Source: GCA-020356105 sp964347475
Lineage (GTDB): Bacteria > Pseudomonadota > Alphaproteobacteria > UBA8366 > JADFVY01
Direction of reading: 5' to 3'
Length of the DNA stretch: 64,000 nucleotides
Assembly: GCA_964347475.1 (NCBI GenBank)
Contig: CAYFYY010000011.1
Location: 1 to 64,000, forward strand
In this document: positions 54,414-62,649 of the stretch, in pieces
Position numbering within the stretch: the stretch's first letter is position 1
Layout: each line of letters begins with the position of its first letter
Translations under genes and position numbers: made by a program
Notes under the pieces: generated by a model
Database searches by the model: none
What the model was told of the DNA's origin: nothing
Seen by the model: only the letters and a program-made list of their open reading frames with translations

Positions 54414-55550
54414 ATGAACTCAAGAAATACTACGAAAGTATTAAAAACGAACGCAGAACGGATCGCACGGCCTACCATTCTGGAGGTCGTTTCCGATATG
54501 GACGCGCGTGCGGATCTGACAGCCGCATCCGACGTTCGTGCCGGACTCGGCGGCCTGTTCGACGCGCATATTGCGAGAATGGGCGACAGCTGCCCGCCTG
54601 TGGTCGGCCAGCACGACATGCACTGGATTTCCTCGGGGGACGGCCTGTCGCTGCAGGCGGATCTGGCCGCACTGTTTGCCCGTGTACAGCTCGATATCGT
54701 CCACACCCACCGCATGGACGACCTTGCGGTCGTCGGCGCGGCCGCCCGCCAGGCCGGCGTGCCCTGCCTGGTACATTCGATCTGCGGGGAAATCGCACTG
54801 GCAGACAAGGAGCAGGTGACCCGGCTCAAGGAGCTCACGGACATGCACGGGGCCCTCCTGATCGCGCCCTCGTTCGAGGTTGCATCCCGCTTCAACGCCG
54901 CCGAGGATATTACTGTCGTGCCGCGGAGTATCGACTGCACGCGCTACACCACGGGATCGTCCGCGAAGGCGCGGCAGAAGACGGGACTGCCGGTAGATGC
55001 GCGAATAATCGGTTGTGCAAGCCCGGCGACAGGGCTTGAGACGTTTTTCCGGGCCGTGTCCAAGATGGACCCGAACGTTCATGTCGCCCTGTTCGGACCG
55101 GCATCGCCAGGCATCGTCGAGCGCAGCATGATCCGCGAACTGAGTCTGGAAGAGCGCGTCCACGTGCTCGGCGGTTGGGCGCTGCCCGAGCTGATACATC
55201 AGGCCATCGATGCCTATTATCACGGCCCGTCCGACGACTGCAGTGCGCGCCCGGTCCTGGCCGCGCAGGCGTGTGGCAAGCCGGTCGTCGCGGCCTATCC
55301 GACCAAGGCGGAATTCTTGTGTCCGCAGTCCGGGCACCTGCTGCCCGCGCAATTCCTGCCGGCCCTGGTCGGCGCCCTGACCCGGGCACTGTCCGCGTCT
55401 CCCGCGTTGACCGCGCGCAGTTTCGTCGAAAAGAACTGGAACCTCGCCTCCTCGATCGGCATGTATGAATCGGTGCTGCGTGCTGCCGTCAAGGAGAGCC
55501 TGGGCGAACGCGGCTCGGGCCGGGATGCGGCGGCCGGCGGCGGCGGTTGA
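54414..55550 (+). CDS. GT4-like glycosyltransferase, probably divergent
   Basis: About 378 residues from ATG 54414. The GT-B C-terminal domain is recognisable (RIIGCASPATGLETFFRAVS, VHVALFGPASPG, RVHVLGGWALPELIHQAID, ARPVLAAQACGKPVVAAYPT). The usual E-x7-E motif is not intact: the first acidic position falls on DDCSARPVLAAQA without the expected second Glu. The N-terminal domain is short. Either an unusual GT4 enzyme or an inactive relative. GC-rich Gly tail at the C-terminus. Confidence 0.7.
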   Translation: MNSRNTTKVLKTNAERIARPTILEVVSDMDARADLTAASDVRAGLGGLFDAHIARMGDSCPPVVGQHDMHWISSGDGLSLQADLAALFARVQLDIVHTHRMDDLAVVGAAARQAGVPCLVHSICGEIALADKEQVTRLKELTDMHGALLIAPSFEVASRFNAAEDITVVPRSIDCTRYTTGSSAKARQKTGLPVDARIIGCASPATGLETFFRAVSKMDPNVHVALFGPASPGIVERSMIRELSLEERVHVLGGWALPELIHQAIDAYYHGPSDDCSARPVLAAQACGKPVVAAYPTKAEFLCPQSGHLLPAQFLPALVGALTRALSASPALTARSFVEKNWNLASSIGMYESVLRAAVKESLGERGSGRDAAAGGGG

Positions 55551-55637
55551 TTTGAATCATGGCAATCGAGATCGCTAGCGCGCATCTTGCGGTCGCTGGC
55601 GGCGCTTCGGCGCGCGCCGTGACCGTGGAGAGGCGAA

Positions 55638-56066
55638 ATGCCGGCAGGCAACGGCAATTGGTCGCATTTCGCCCATGAGGCGGACATCGGTCTCGCCGCA
55701 TCCGGACCGACCCTTGAAGCCGTGTTCGAACAGATTGCGACGGCGATGACGGGCGTCATTACCGACCCCGCCCAGGTGCTGCCGACGGAACCTACGGCGG
55801 TCGCATGCGAGGCGCCCGACATCGAATTGCTGCTGGTTGAATGGCTGAATGCGCTGATTTTCGAAATGGCGACGCAACGCAAGCTGTTCGGACGGTTCGA
55901 GGTGCGCATCTCGGAGGGTCGGCTCGACGGGGTGGCATGGGGCGAGACGATCTCGCGCGAACGCCATCAGCCCGCTGTCGAGATAAAGGGTGCGACGTTT
56001 ACCGGCCTTTCGGTGCGGCAACGGGATGACGGCATGTGGACGGCCCGCTGCGTCGTGGACGTCTGA
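55638..56066 (+). CDS. Archease
   Basis: 142 residues with the archease signature: N-terminal HFAHEADIGLAASGPTLEAVF with the metal-binding Asp, LLVEWLNALIFEM, and the C-terminal ARCVVDV. Archease speeds guanylylation and turnover of RtcB (established). It is encoded just upstream of rtcB with an 11-bp gap, so the pair is an operon. Confidence 0.92.
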   Translation: MPAGNGNWSHFAHEADIGLAASGPTLEAVFEQIATAMTGVITDPAQVLPTEPTAVACEAPDIELLLVEWLNALIFEMATQRKLFGRFEVRISEGRLDGVAWGETISRERHQPAVEIKGATFTGLSVRQRDDGMWTARCVVDV

Positions 56067-56077
56067 GGAGCCGGTCG

Positions 56078-57508
56078 ATGGAACTCAGGAATCTTGAACA
56101 AACCTCGCGCTACGAATGGCGTGTTGCGCCAAGGGGCGGCATGCGTGTTCCAGCGATCATCTATGGCGACGAGGTCCTGATTCGGGACATGGACGACAAG
56201 GTGTACGAGCAGGTCACCAACGTTGCGACCCTGCCGGGCATCGTGACGGCGTCGTACGCCATGCCTGACGCGCACTGGGGGTATGGCTTTCCGATTGGCG
56301 GCGTTGCCGCGTTCGATCCCGCGGCCGGTGGGGTGGTCTCCGCCGGCGGCGTCGGCTTCGATATCTCGTGCGGTGTGCGAACCATGTTGACCGGCCTTCG
56401 GCGCGCCGACATCGAGCCGCGCAAGGAGGAGCTTGCTGATGCCCTGTTCGCTGCGATCCCGGCCGGGCTGGGCAGCACCGGCGAAATCCGCCTTTCGGAT
56501 AGCGAGATGACCGACATGCTCGCCGGCGGCGCCCGCTGGGCGGTCGAGCGCGGCTACGGGGTGACGGCAGACCTCGAACGGATCGAGGAGCGCGGATGCA
56601 TGCGCGGCGCCAGAGCCGAATGCGTCAGCGCCCGGGCCCGGCAACGACAACAGCGGGAAATGGGTACGCTCGGCTCCGGCAACCATTACCTCGAGCTGCA
56701 GGAAATCGTCGGCATCGGCGATGCGGCGGCGGCCCGTGCATTCGGGCTCGTCGAGGGCGAGATCGTCATCGGGATTCACTGCGGCTCGCGTGGGCTCGGG
56801 CATCAGATCGGCACGGAGTTCCTGCGCGACATGGCGATCGAAGACGCTCGCATCGGCCTGGCGCTGCCCGACAGGGAGCTTGCCTGCAGCCCGATCGACA
56901 GCGATCTCGGGCGCCGGTACCTGGGAGCCATGCGCGCCGCCATCAACTGTGCCTTCGCCAATCGCCAGATCATCGGTCATCTCGTGCGCGAGACACTGTC
57001 GGCCGTGCTGCCTGGGGCTACGGCGCGCCTTCTGTTCGATGTTTCGCACAACACGTGCAAGGTGGAGGAGCACGATATTGACGGCCGGCCATGCCGGCTG
57101 TTCGTGCATCGCAAGGGGGCAACCCGCGCGTTCGGACCGGGTCACCCGGACCTGCCGGGGCCGCTGCGCGACGTCGGCCAGCCCGTGTTCGTCGGCGGCA
57201 GTATGGGCACCGCATCGTGGATACTCGCCGGGACGATCGACAGCGAGCGCCGCGCCTTCAGTTCCGCCTGCCACGGCGCCGGACGCAGCATGAGCCGGCA
57301 CCAGGCGCGCAAGAACTGGCGCGGCGAAGACATCGTGAAGGTGCTAGCCAGCCGCGGAATCGTGATCCGGAGCCCGTCGATGCGCGGCATTGCGGAGGAG
57401 GCGCCTGCCGCTTACAAAAACGTGAGCGCGGTCATCGAGGCCACGCACGAGGCCGGCCTTGCCCGCAAAGTGGCCGAGTTGCGGCCGATCTTGTGCATCA
57501 AGGGGTAG
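56078..57508 (+). CDS. rtcB: RNA-splicing ligase RtcB
   Basis: 476 residues, full length. Joins 2',3'-cyclic phosphate (or 3'-phosphate) and 5'-OH RNA ends using GTP and Mn2+. Metal and guanylate ligands are all visible: FDISCGVRT (Asp/Cys), GSGNHYLE (His), GIHCGSRGLGHQIG (His), DVSHNTCKVEEH (His), the guanylated His in ACHGAGRSMSR, and the C-terminal Lys in LCIKG. No RNA end-processing or toxin gene is next to it. GAGGAG precedes the ATG. Confidence 0.97.
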   Translation: MELRNLEQTSRYEWRVAPRGGMRVPAIIYGDEVLIRDMDDKVYEQVTNVATLPGIVTASYAMPDAHWGYGFPIGGVAAFDPAAGGVVSAGGVGFDISCGVRTMLTGLRRADIEPRKEELADALFAAIPAGLGSTGEIRLSDSEMTDMLAGGARWAVERGYGVTADLERIEERGCMRGARAECVSARARQRQQREMGTLGSGNHYLELQEIVGIGDAAAARAFGLVEGEIVIGIHCGSRGLGHQIGTEFLRDMAIEDARIGLALPDRELACSPIDSDLGRRYLGAMRAAINCAFANRQIIGHLVRETLSAVLPGATARLLFDVSHNTCKVEEHDIDGRPCRLFVHRKGATRAFGPGHPDLPGPLRDVGQPVFVGGSMGTASWILAGTIDSERRAFSSACHGAGRSMSRHQARKNWRGEDIVKVLASRGIVIRSPSMRGIAEEAPAAYKNVSAVIEATHEAGLARKVAELRPILCIKG

Positions 57509-58730
57509 GGGGCCGGCGGTCCGGCAGCGTCGGCGCGCCTGGTAGCTCGACGAGCAGGCCGCGGTCCGTCAGGTCGGCGATCAGCTGCGCGACGTCGCTT
57601 TCGATGAGCGCCGGGTCCGCCGTCGGAAACGCATCCTGCAACACCGAGATCACGTCATCCAGCCCGTGCGAGCCGTCGAGCAGGCGCCATAGGCCGGTGC
57701 CGAGCCCGTTGAGGTGGTAGATCGCCTTGCCGTCGGGGTCGACCAGGAACATGTCGCCGTCGATCTCGCGCGCTTCGAGACCAACGACATGGCGAAAGAG
57801 ACGGCCGGCTGGCCGTCGCGGACCCAGCGAACGGCGGCGCAGCGCCATGACGGGAGGCGCGCTGCGCGCCGCGTCGTCGCCCTCCGGCGGCCGCTGCATG
57901 GCAAAACGGGCGCGCAGCGCCCTGACTGCGTCGGACGGGTCCGACCAGGTCAGCCGATAGCAGGCGATATCGGTCACCATCTCGTGCAGCAGGGCTAACG
58001 TCGTGCGCGCCGACGGCAAAGCATCGGGGCTGACCAGCAGGAGCCGCTTCAGCAATGTGCCGGGCGCCGCGCGCCGCAGGGTGGTCTCAGTGGCGTCGCT
58101 GCGGTCGAGAAGGACGAAGGCGCGGATCGGCGCCCGCTCGCCGAAGCCCGCGATGTCTGACAGGTCGGGATTCAGGTATCCAGCGTGCGCGCCGCAGCGG
58201 TCGAGACGCCGCGATATTCGGGTGCGCAGCGCGCCGGAAAAGGTTCGCGGCAGCGGCAGTCTGACACGCGGCGCCAGGCCCAGGCTGAGGCCCTGATGCG
58301 TGGCGACCGAGATCGGCAGGATCGAGTCGGCGAAGACGGCAAATCCCGACGCCGACAGGCATGCGACCAGCAGGCTCTTTCCCGACTGCGGGCCGCCGAC
58401 GAATACCGTGATCTCGTCCCCGAACCGCCCGGCCGCGGCGGAAATGCCGAGGAAATTGAAGTTTTCCTGCATCCAGCACCGCGTCAGTTGGGTTGCGAGC
58501 CCGTCGGCGAGACCCGCCGTGGTCGGGTAACGCTGCTCGGATTCCATCCAAGACGCCCGGATGAGCCCGCCGTTGTCCTCATGCACGACGTGGAGCGCCG
58601 GCTCGCCAGACCGGTCAGCGGGAACTTCCCGATACGGCCATTTCGCAAACGGTCGGACCAGGGTCGGGATCGCGCGACTGCCCTGTGCCACCAGCACCGG
58701 TCGGGATACTGATTCGAATTTCAGATACAT
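57498..58730 (-). CDS. HprK-like P-loop / PqqD-like fusion protein, copy 1
   Basis: 410 residues in two parts. The N-terminal about 280 residues resemble HPr kinase-related P-loop proteins: Walker A GGPQSGKS at about 112-119 and the later VFADSILPI, where HprK relatives usually have two Asp (here Asp-Ser). The C-terminal about 75 residues (about 320-395) are PqqD-like: MFLVDPDGKAIYHLNGLGTG, LWRLLDG, DVAQLIADLTDRGLLVE. PqqD domains bind peptide substrates of RiPP enzymes (family knowledge). ATG 58730 is supported by a GGAGAG site and by MYLKFESVSRP, which matches MRLKFDDVSRP of copy 2. It lies downstream of the 63-residue small gene, and its end overlaps rtcB by 11 bp. Confidence 0.8.
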   Translation of the reverse strand: MYLKFESVSRPVLVAQGSRAIPTLVRPFAKWPYREVPADRSGEPALHVVHEDNGGLIRASWMESEQRYPTTAGLADGLATQLTRCWMQENFNFLGISAAAGRFGDEITVFVGGPQSGKSLLVACLSASGFAVFADSILPISVATHQGLSLGLAPRVRLPLPRTFSGALRTRISRRLDRCGAHAGYLNPDLSDIAGFGERAPIRAFVLLDRSDATETTLRRAAPGTLLKRLLLVSPDALPSARTTLALLHEMVTDIACYRLTWSDPSDAVRALRARFAMQRPPEGDDAARSAPPVMALRRRSLGPRRPAGRLFRHVVGLEAREIDGDMFLVDPDGKAIYHLNGLGTGLWRLLDGSHGLDDVISVLQDAFPTADPALIESDVAQLIADLTDRGLLVELPGAPTLPDRRPPTP

Positions 58731-58844
58731 CCACCGTCTCTCCAATCAGTGGACGCGCCTTGTGCCGGCGCCCGCGGGCCGCGGACGGTCCACGACAGAT
58801 CGTATGCTGGACTGCCGGCAGCGTCGTGACCGGCAGCGCAATGG

Positions 58845-59036
58845 TCAGGCGGCATATATGGCGCGATCGGGCGCATCGGTCGATCGCACCGCCGACCGCA
58901 GGGCAAGCAGCGTCGGCGCGGTATACGCGCTAACACTGGCCAGACCGAGCCGGGCCAGGGCGCGCCGCTGCCTGGCCTCGACGCTGCGTGCCGGAGCGTC
59001 GCCGGTGCCGCGCTGCGAATTCGGTTTTTCGTCCAT
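58845..59036 (-). CDS. Small partner protein 1 (RRALARLGL motif)
   Basis: 63 residues: a polar N-terminus, then RQRRALARLGLASVSAYTAP followed by TLLALRS, then a short tail ending AIYAA. The core RRALARLGL-x4-AY-x-AP-x-L-x-L is shared with the 118-residue protein at 60677-61033. It resembles a Tat-like or hydrophobic leader but lacks a clear cleavage site. GTGGAGCGG precedes the ATG. It is a candidate substrate or docking partner for the HprK/PqqD fusion 114 bp downstream. No named family recognised. Confidence 0.68.
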   Translation of the reverse strand: MDEKPNSQRGTGDAPARSVEARQRRALARLGLASVSAYTAPTLLALRSAVRSTDAPDRAIYAA

Positions 59037-59356
59037 TCGTCCGCTCCACGAAGACCGCGGGTGTCGTCCCTTCCGGGATACGGTCCCCCGCGCGGCGTGC
59101 GCCGCCGTTGTGGAGCCGGGCTCCCATGCCTGACCTGTCCTGGATGGATGGCTCGACAGTCGACCGGATATGGTCGTCCGATCTGCTCGATCGGCCCGGT
59201 CCGCCACCCTGAGCGCCCCGATTCGGCGGTCCCGGCAAGAGCTGTTATTCCGTTACGATAACAGACCTGGCGCCGGACGCTTAGCGCTATCGTTTCCAAT
59301 TTATTGAGAAAACAGGAAAATTCCCTGCCGGCGAGATAAATTCCGCGGCATTCGAT
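59037..59356. other. Intergenic region upstream of small partner 1
   Basis: 320 bp between the stop of fusion copy 2 and the start of small partner 1. The part near 59285-59345 is AT-rich and follows the fusion copy 2 stop; the rest is GC-rich. It probably carries the promoter for module 1. No gene is evident. Confidence 0.4.
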
Positions 59357-60565
59357 CTAATCTCCGGGCTCCGCCGTCGAATCGGGATCGCGCTGCAGCA
59401 AACCGCGACGCAGCAGGTCCGACGTCAGGGCCGCAACGTCGCGCTCGATAAGGCCACGCTCAACGTCGGGAAAGGCCTCCTGCAGGATGGCCGCGGCATC
59501 TTCCGGACCGCAGGTGCCGTCCATCAGGCGCCACAGCCCGGCGCCGACGGCGTTCAGGTGATAGATCGTCTGGCCGGTGCCGTCGACCAGAAATATTTCG
59601 TCGCCGACCACGCGTTCGCTGATGCCGTCCCGTCGGCAGGCATGCGGACGTTGTGCCGCAGGCGGCGAGGACCGTTCCTGGCTGGGAGCCACCGGTTCAC
59701 TGGCCTTGCCTGTATCGGGAACCGAAAGCTCCGGTTTTGAGAACCGCTCCATCAGCAGGTCGGCCGCCGCATCGCCGTTCGAATAGGTGAGGCTGTGACA
59801 GGCGGCCGCGGCGACGAGATCGTGCAGCCGGTCGAGTGATTGCTCGACAGGGAGGTGGCGCGCAAAGTTGCGCAACACGACCTGTTTCAGGACTTCGCTG
59901 TCGCTTGCCGGGTCGAGGCGCGCGCCGCCCGATTCGCGGCGATCGAGCAGCACGAATCCGCCGAATGGCGCGGTCGCGCCGAACGGGGCCTGTTCATCCG
60001 GTCCGAGTTCGACATAAAGATACTGCTTGTTGACGGGGCCGCGCCGGCCCTCGATGAAGCGCAGGGTGCGCCTACCCAGCGTGTCCGGCAGCGGCAGCCG
60101 GAGCCGCGGCGATACACCCAGGGCCATGCCGGAGCCGTCCGGCAGCAGTGGCAGGATATCGTCACTGAACACACGGGCACCCGCCGCCGCCAGACACACG
60201 GTCAAAGCACTCTTTCCTGCGCGATAGTAATTGGGCAGGACAACCAGCCGTCCGCCGATTTCTACACCGGCTCCGTGCAGGCAGAGGTTGGCGCTCCGCT
60301 CCTCCAGGAGTGCGCGGTTCACGTTGACCGCAAGCCCGCAGGCCAGGTTGACAGGGTTGGAATAGCGGGGCGGCTCCGCCCGCCATGGGGCGTAGAGCCG
60401 ATAGCCGGTCGCCTCCCGCTTGACCGCGATCACCGGATCTCCGTCGGTCGAATTCGCGCACTCCGTGAAGGGCCAGAATCGGAACACGCTGCGGAAAGTG
60501 TCCAGCAGGTGGGCGCCGTCATCGATCTGTATCGGGCGGGATACGTCGTCGAACTTGAGTCTCAT
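59357..60565 (-). CDS. HprK-like P-loop / PqqD-like fusion protein, copy 2
   Basis: 402 residues, same architecture as copy 1. The P-loop is PNYYRAGKS at about 111-119: GKS is kept but the first Gly is missing. The downstream motif VFSDDILPL has both Asp (135-136). PqqD-like region at about 315-391: IFLVDGTGQTIYHLNAVGAG, LWRLMDG, DVAALTSDLLRRGLLQ. An LCLHGAGVEIGGRLVVL stretch upstream of the P-loop matches the HprK-relative pattern. About 35 residues (280-312) of low complexity link the parts. It follows the 118-residue small gene, with a hairpin between. Confidence 0.8.
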   Translation of the reverse strand: MRLKFDDVSRPIQIDDGAHLLDTFRSVFRFWPFTECANSTDGDPVIAVKREATGYRLYAPWRAEPPRYSNPVNLACGLAVNVNRALLEERSANLCLHGAGVEIGGRLVVLPNYYRAGKSALTVCLAAAGARVFSDDILPLLPDGSGMALGVSPRLRLPLPDTLGRRTLRFIEGRRGPVNKQYLYVELGPDEQAPFGATAPFGGFVLLDRRESGGARLDPASDSEVLKQVVLRNFARHLPVEQSLDRLHDLVAAAACHSLTYSNGDAAADLLMERFSKPELSVPDTGKASEPVAPSQERSSPPAAQRPHACRRDGISERVVGDEIFLVDGTGQTIYHLNAVGAGLWRLMDGTCGPEDAAAILQEAFPDVERGLIERDVAALTSDLLRRGLLQRDPDSTAEPGD

Positions 60566-60627
60566 GCGTCCCGTTGCTGTCGTGGTGCCATGACCTGCAG
60601 GCAGCCCGCCGCCGGCCCAAAGGGAAA

Positions 60628-60654
60628 CGGGGACGGCACCGTGTGCCGTCCCCG
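60628..60654 (-). terminator. Perfect hairpin between small partner 2 and fusion copy 2
   Basis: A 12-bp stem CGGGGACGGCAC/GTGCCGTCCCCG with a 3-nt loop, followed on the minus strand by TTTCCCTTT. It could be a partial terminator that raises the level of the small protein relative to the kinase-like one. Confidence 0.72.
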
Positions 60655-60676
60655 AGTCTTCAGGAAGACGCCGAGT

Positions 60677-61033
60677 CTAGTCAACCGATTCGGACGGGCT
60701 GGTCGCCTCCGTCGGTTCGGTCGGATTGGTGCCGTCATCCGGATCGTCGTCGTGGTCGTCGGACGGCGCTGACGGGTCGGTGCCGTCGGTCGGGCCGGAC
60801 GGATCGGACCCGTCATCGGCGCCATGCGAGCCGCCGGAGCCGTCGTCGCCGCCGTCGCGGCCCGAGCTCCCGTCCGCTGCGGCAGGGGTCAGCGGAATCA
60901 GGGACGGCGCCGCATAGGCGATGGCGGCGGTAAGGCCGAGGCGGGCGAGAGCCCGGCGTCGGCCCGCGTCGACCGGGTCGACGGTATTCTCGGTCGAAGC
61001 GTCGGTGTCCTTGGAAATCCTGGTGTCCTTCAT
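60677..61033 (-). CDS. Small partner protein 2 with acidic Ser/Thr/Pro-rich tail
   Basis: 118 residues. N-terminal about 25 residues polar, then RRRALARLGLTAAIAYAAP then SLIPLTPAAA, which has a possible AxA cleavage site near residue 53. A tail of about 65 residues contains almost only Asp, Gly, Ser, Pro, Thr and Glu (e.g. DDHDDDPDDG). The core motif matches small partner 1. GGAGAA precedes the ATG. Likely an exported or processed peptide, and a candidate target of the adjacent HprK/PqqD fusion. Not a family I recognise. Confidence 0.7.
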   Translation of the reverse strand: MKDTRISKDTDASTENTVDPVDAGRRRALARLGLTAAIAYAAPSLIPLTPAAADGSSGRDGGDDGSGGSHGADDGSDPSGPTDGTDPSAPSDDHDDDPDDGTNPTEPTEATSPSESVD

Positions 61034-61182
61034 GCGGAAATTCTCCGTACGTGTTATTCGAGTTGGCAAGCTTATCGGGCAAGGATATCGCGCGATGCCT
61101 GAAGCTTCGCTGAGCGGAGATGTCAGCTTGGATTAAGCTTTGCCACGAAAATGTTAACGACGACGACCGGATGTTCGATGGT

Positions 61183-61548
61183 TCAGCCGAGGAAACGCTC
61201 GATCGTCGAAAGGAAGTCCTTCACCGATATGGGCTTGGCAACATAGGCCTCGCAGCCGCCCTCGCGGATCTTTTCCTCGTCGCCCTTCATCGCGAAGGCC
61301 GTCACGGCAACGACCGGGATATGTTTGAGATTGTCGTCCGCCTTGATCCACTTGGTGACTTCCAGACCGGAGACCTGCGGCAACTGGATATCCATGACGA
61401 TGAGATCCGGCCGCTCCTTGCGGGCAAGTTCCAGCGCCTGCATGCCGTCGCGTGTCTGCAGAATCCCGTAACCCTGGGCTTCCAGCAGATCGCGGAAGAG
61501 CTTCATATTCAGCTCGTTGTCTTCGACGATCAGGATCGTCTTCGGCAT
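61183..61548 (-). CDS. divK: Single-domain response regulator DivK
   Basis: 121 residues consisting of a receiver only: acidic pair at 9-10 (LIVEDNELNMKLFRDLLEAQ), phospho-acceptor Asp53 (VMDIQLPQVSGLEVTKW), Lys105 (AYVAKP). The ELNMKLFRDLLEAQGY and VVAVTAFAMKGDE stretches are typical of DivK, the essential cell-cycle regulator upstream of CtrA in Caulobacter. GGGGGAG precedes the ATG. In many alphaproteobacteria divK lies near dinB, as here, but pleD is not adjacent in this window. Confidence 0.9.
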   Translation of the reverse strand: MPKTILIVEDNELNMKLFRDLLEAQGYGILQTRDGMQALELARKERPDLIVMDIQLPQVSGLEVTKWIKADDNLKHIPVVAVTAFAMKGDEEKIREGGCEAYVAKPISVKDFLSTIERFLG

Positions 61549-61746
61549 GCGTCTCCCCCGTGCCTCGGCGCGGACGGCAATCTGGCTTGCCCGAAGTAAA
61601 ATCGTCTCATCTTTGGGTGCACAGATGGTTAATTCCGAACGGATTGTTTTGATTCCTATCATAATTCGTTGGATAAGCAATCGGATTAGCGACGCAGGGG
61701 ACGCGACCGACGGACCGGGAATGGCGTCCCGACGAGGTAGCGCGAG

Positions 61747-62649
61747 ATGCGGATCGGCATCGATCTTGGAGGCAGCAAGATGGAGGTGGCTGTGCTGTCG
61801 CCCGACGGCGCCATCGCGTTCCGGCACCGCATCGCCACCCCGCGGAGCTATAGCGAAGTCCTCGCTGCATTGCCGCCGCTGGTGTCCCAGGCGATCGACG
61901 CAGCGGGGCATTCCTGCAGCGTCGGGCTCGGCATCCCCGGAACGATTTCTCCTGCGACGGGGCTAGTGAAGAACGCGAACTCCACGTGGCTGAACGGCAA
62001 GCCCCTGGCGAAGGATCTGTCGGAATTGCTCGGCCAGGAGGTCCGGATCGCAAATGATGCCAATTGCTTCGCCCTGTCCGAAGCGCTGGATGGTGCCGGT
62101 CAAGGCGCCGGATCGGTGTTCGGCGTCATTCTCGGCACGGGTGTCGGCGGCGGTCTCGTGATCGATCACCGCGTTCACGTCGGTGCCAATGCGATCGCCG
62201 GCGAATGGGGGCACAACCCGGTGCCGTGGCCGCAATCGGACGAACGGCCCGGGCCGCGGTGCTGGTGCGGCCGGCAGGGATGCATCGAGACCTTCCTGTC
62301 CGGGCCGGGACTGGCGCGGGACCACGATGCCCGGACCGGTCACCGGCTCGAGCCGGAAACGCTGGTCGGGCGGGCGGACGCCGACAGCGACTGCAGGGTC
62401 AGCCTGGAGCGCTACGAGGAACGGCTCGCCCGGGCCCTGGCGCACGTGATCAACATCGTCGACCCGGACGTCGTGGTGCTCGGCGGCGGCATGTCGAACA
62501 TCACCCGCCTGTACCGGACCGTGCCTGCGATCTGGGACAGGTGGATCTTCTCGGACCGGGTGGATACCCGTCTTGTGCCGCCCAAGCACGGCGATTCGAG
62601 CGGCGTACGCGGCGCCGCATGGCTGTGGCCGGAGGGTGCGGGGACATGA
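61747..62649 (+). CDS. ROK-family sugar kinase (fructokinase/NagK-like)
   Basis: 300 residues. ATP-binding MRIGIDLGGSKMEVAVL, ILGTGVGGGLVID, the GEWGHNP motif with catalytic region, and the ROK zinc-binding cluster CWCGRQGCIETFLSGPGL. Phosphorylates a hexose or amino sugar; which one cannot be decided. The end overlaps dinB by four bases (ATGA). Confidence 0.9.
   Translation: MRIGIDLGGSKMEVAVLSPDGAIAFRHRIATPRSYSEVLAALPPLVSQAIDAAGHSCSVGLGIPGTISPATGLVKNANSTWLNGKPLAKDLSELLGQEVRIANDANCFALSEALDGAGQGAGSVFGVILGTGVGGGLVIDHRVHVGANAIAGEWGHNPVPWPQSDERPGPRCWCGRQGCIETFLSGPGLARDHDARTGHRLEPETLVGRADADSDCRVSLERYEERLARALAHVINIVDPDVVVLGGGMSNITRLYRTVPAIWDRWIFSDRVDTRLVPPKHGDSSGVRGAAWLWPEGAGT

Noticed and set aside
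57498..61033. Lasso peptide or PQQ biosynthesis cluster
   Set aside because: There is no asparagine-synthetase-like cyclase, B2-type protease, radical SAM enzyme or PqqA/B/C/E gene; only PqqD-like domains are present.
61136..61156. Further CtrA-type box near divK
   Set aside because: The two TTAA half-sites are 17 bases apart instead of 7.
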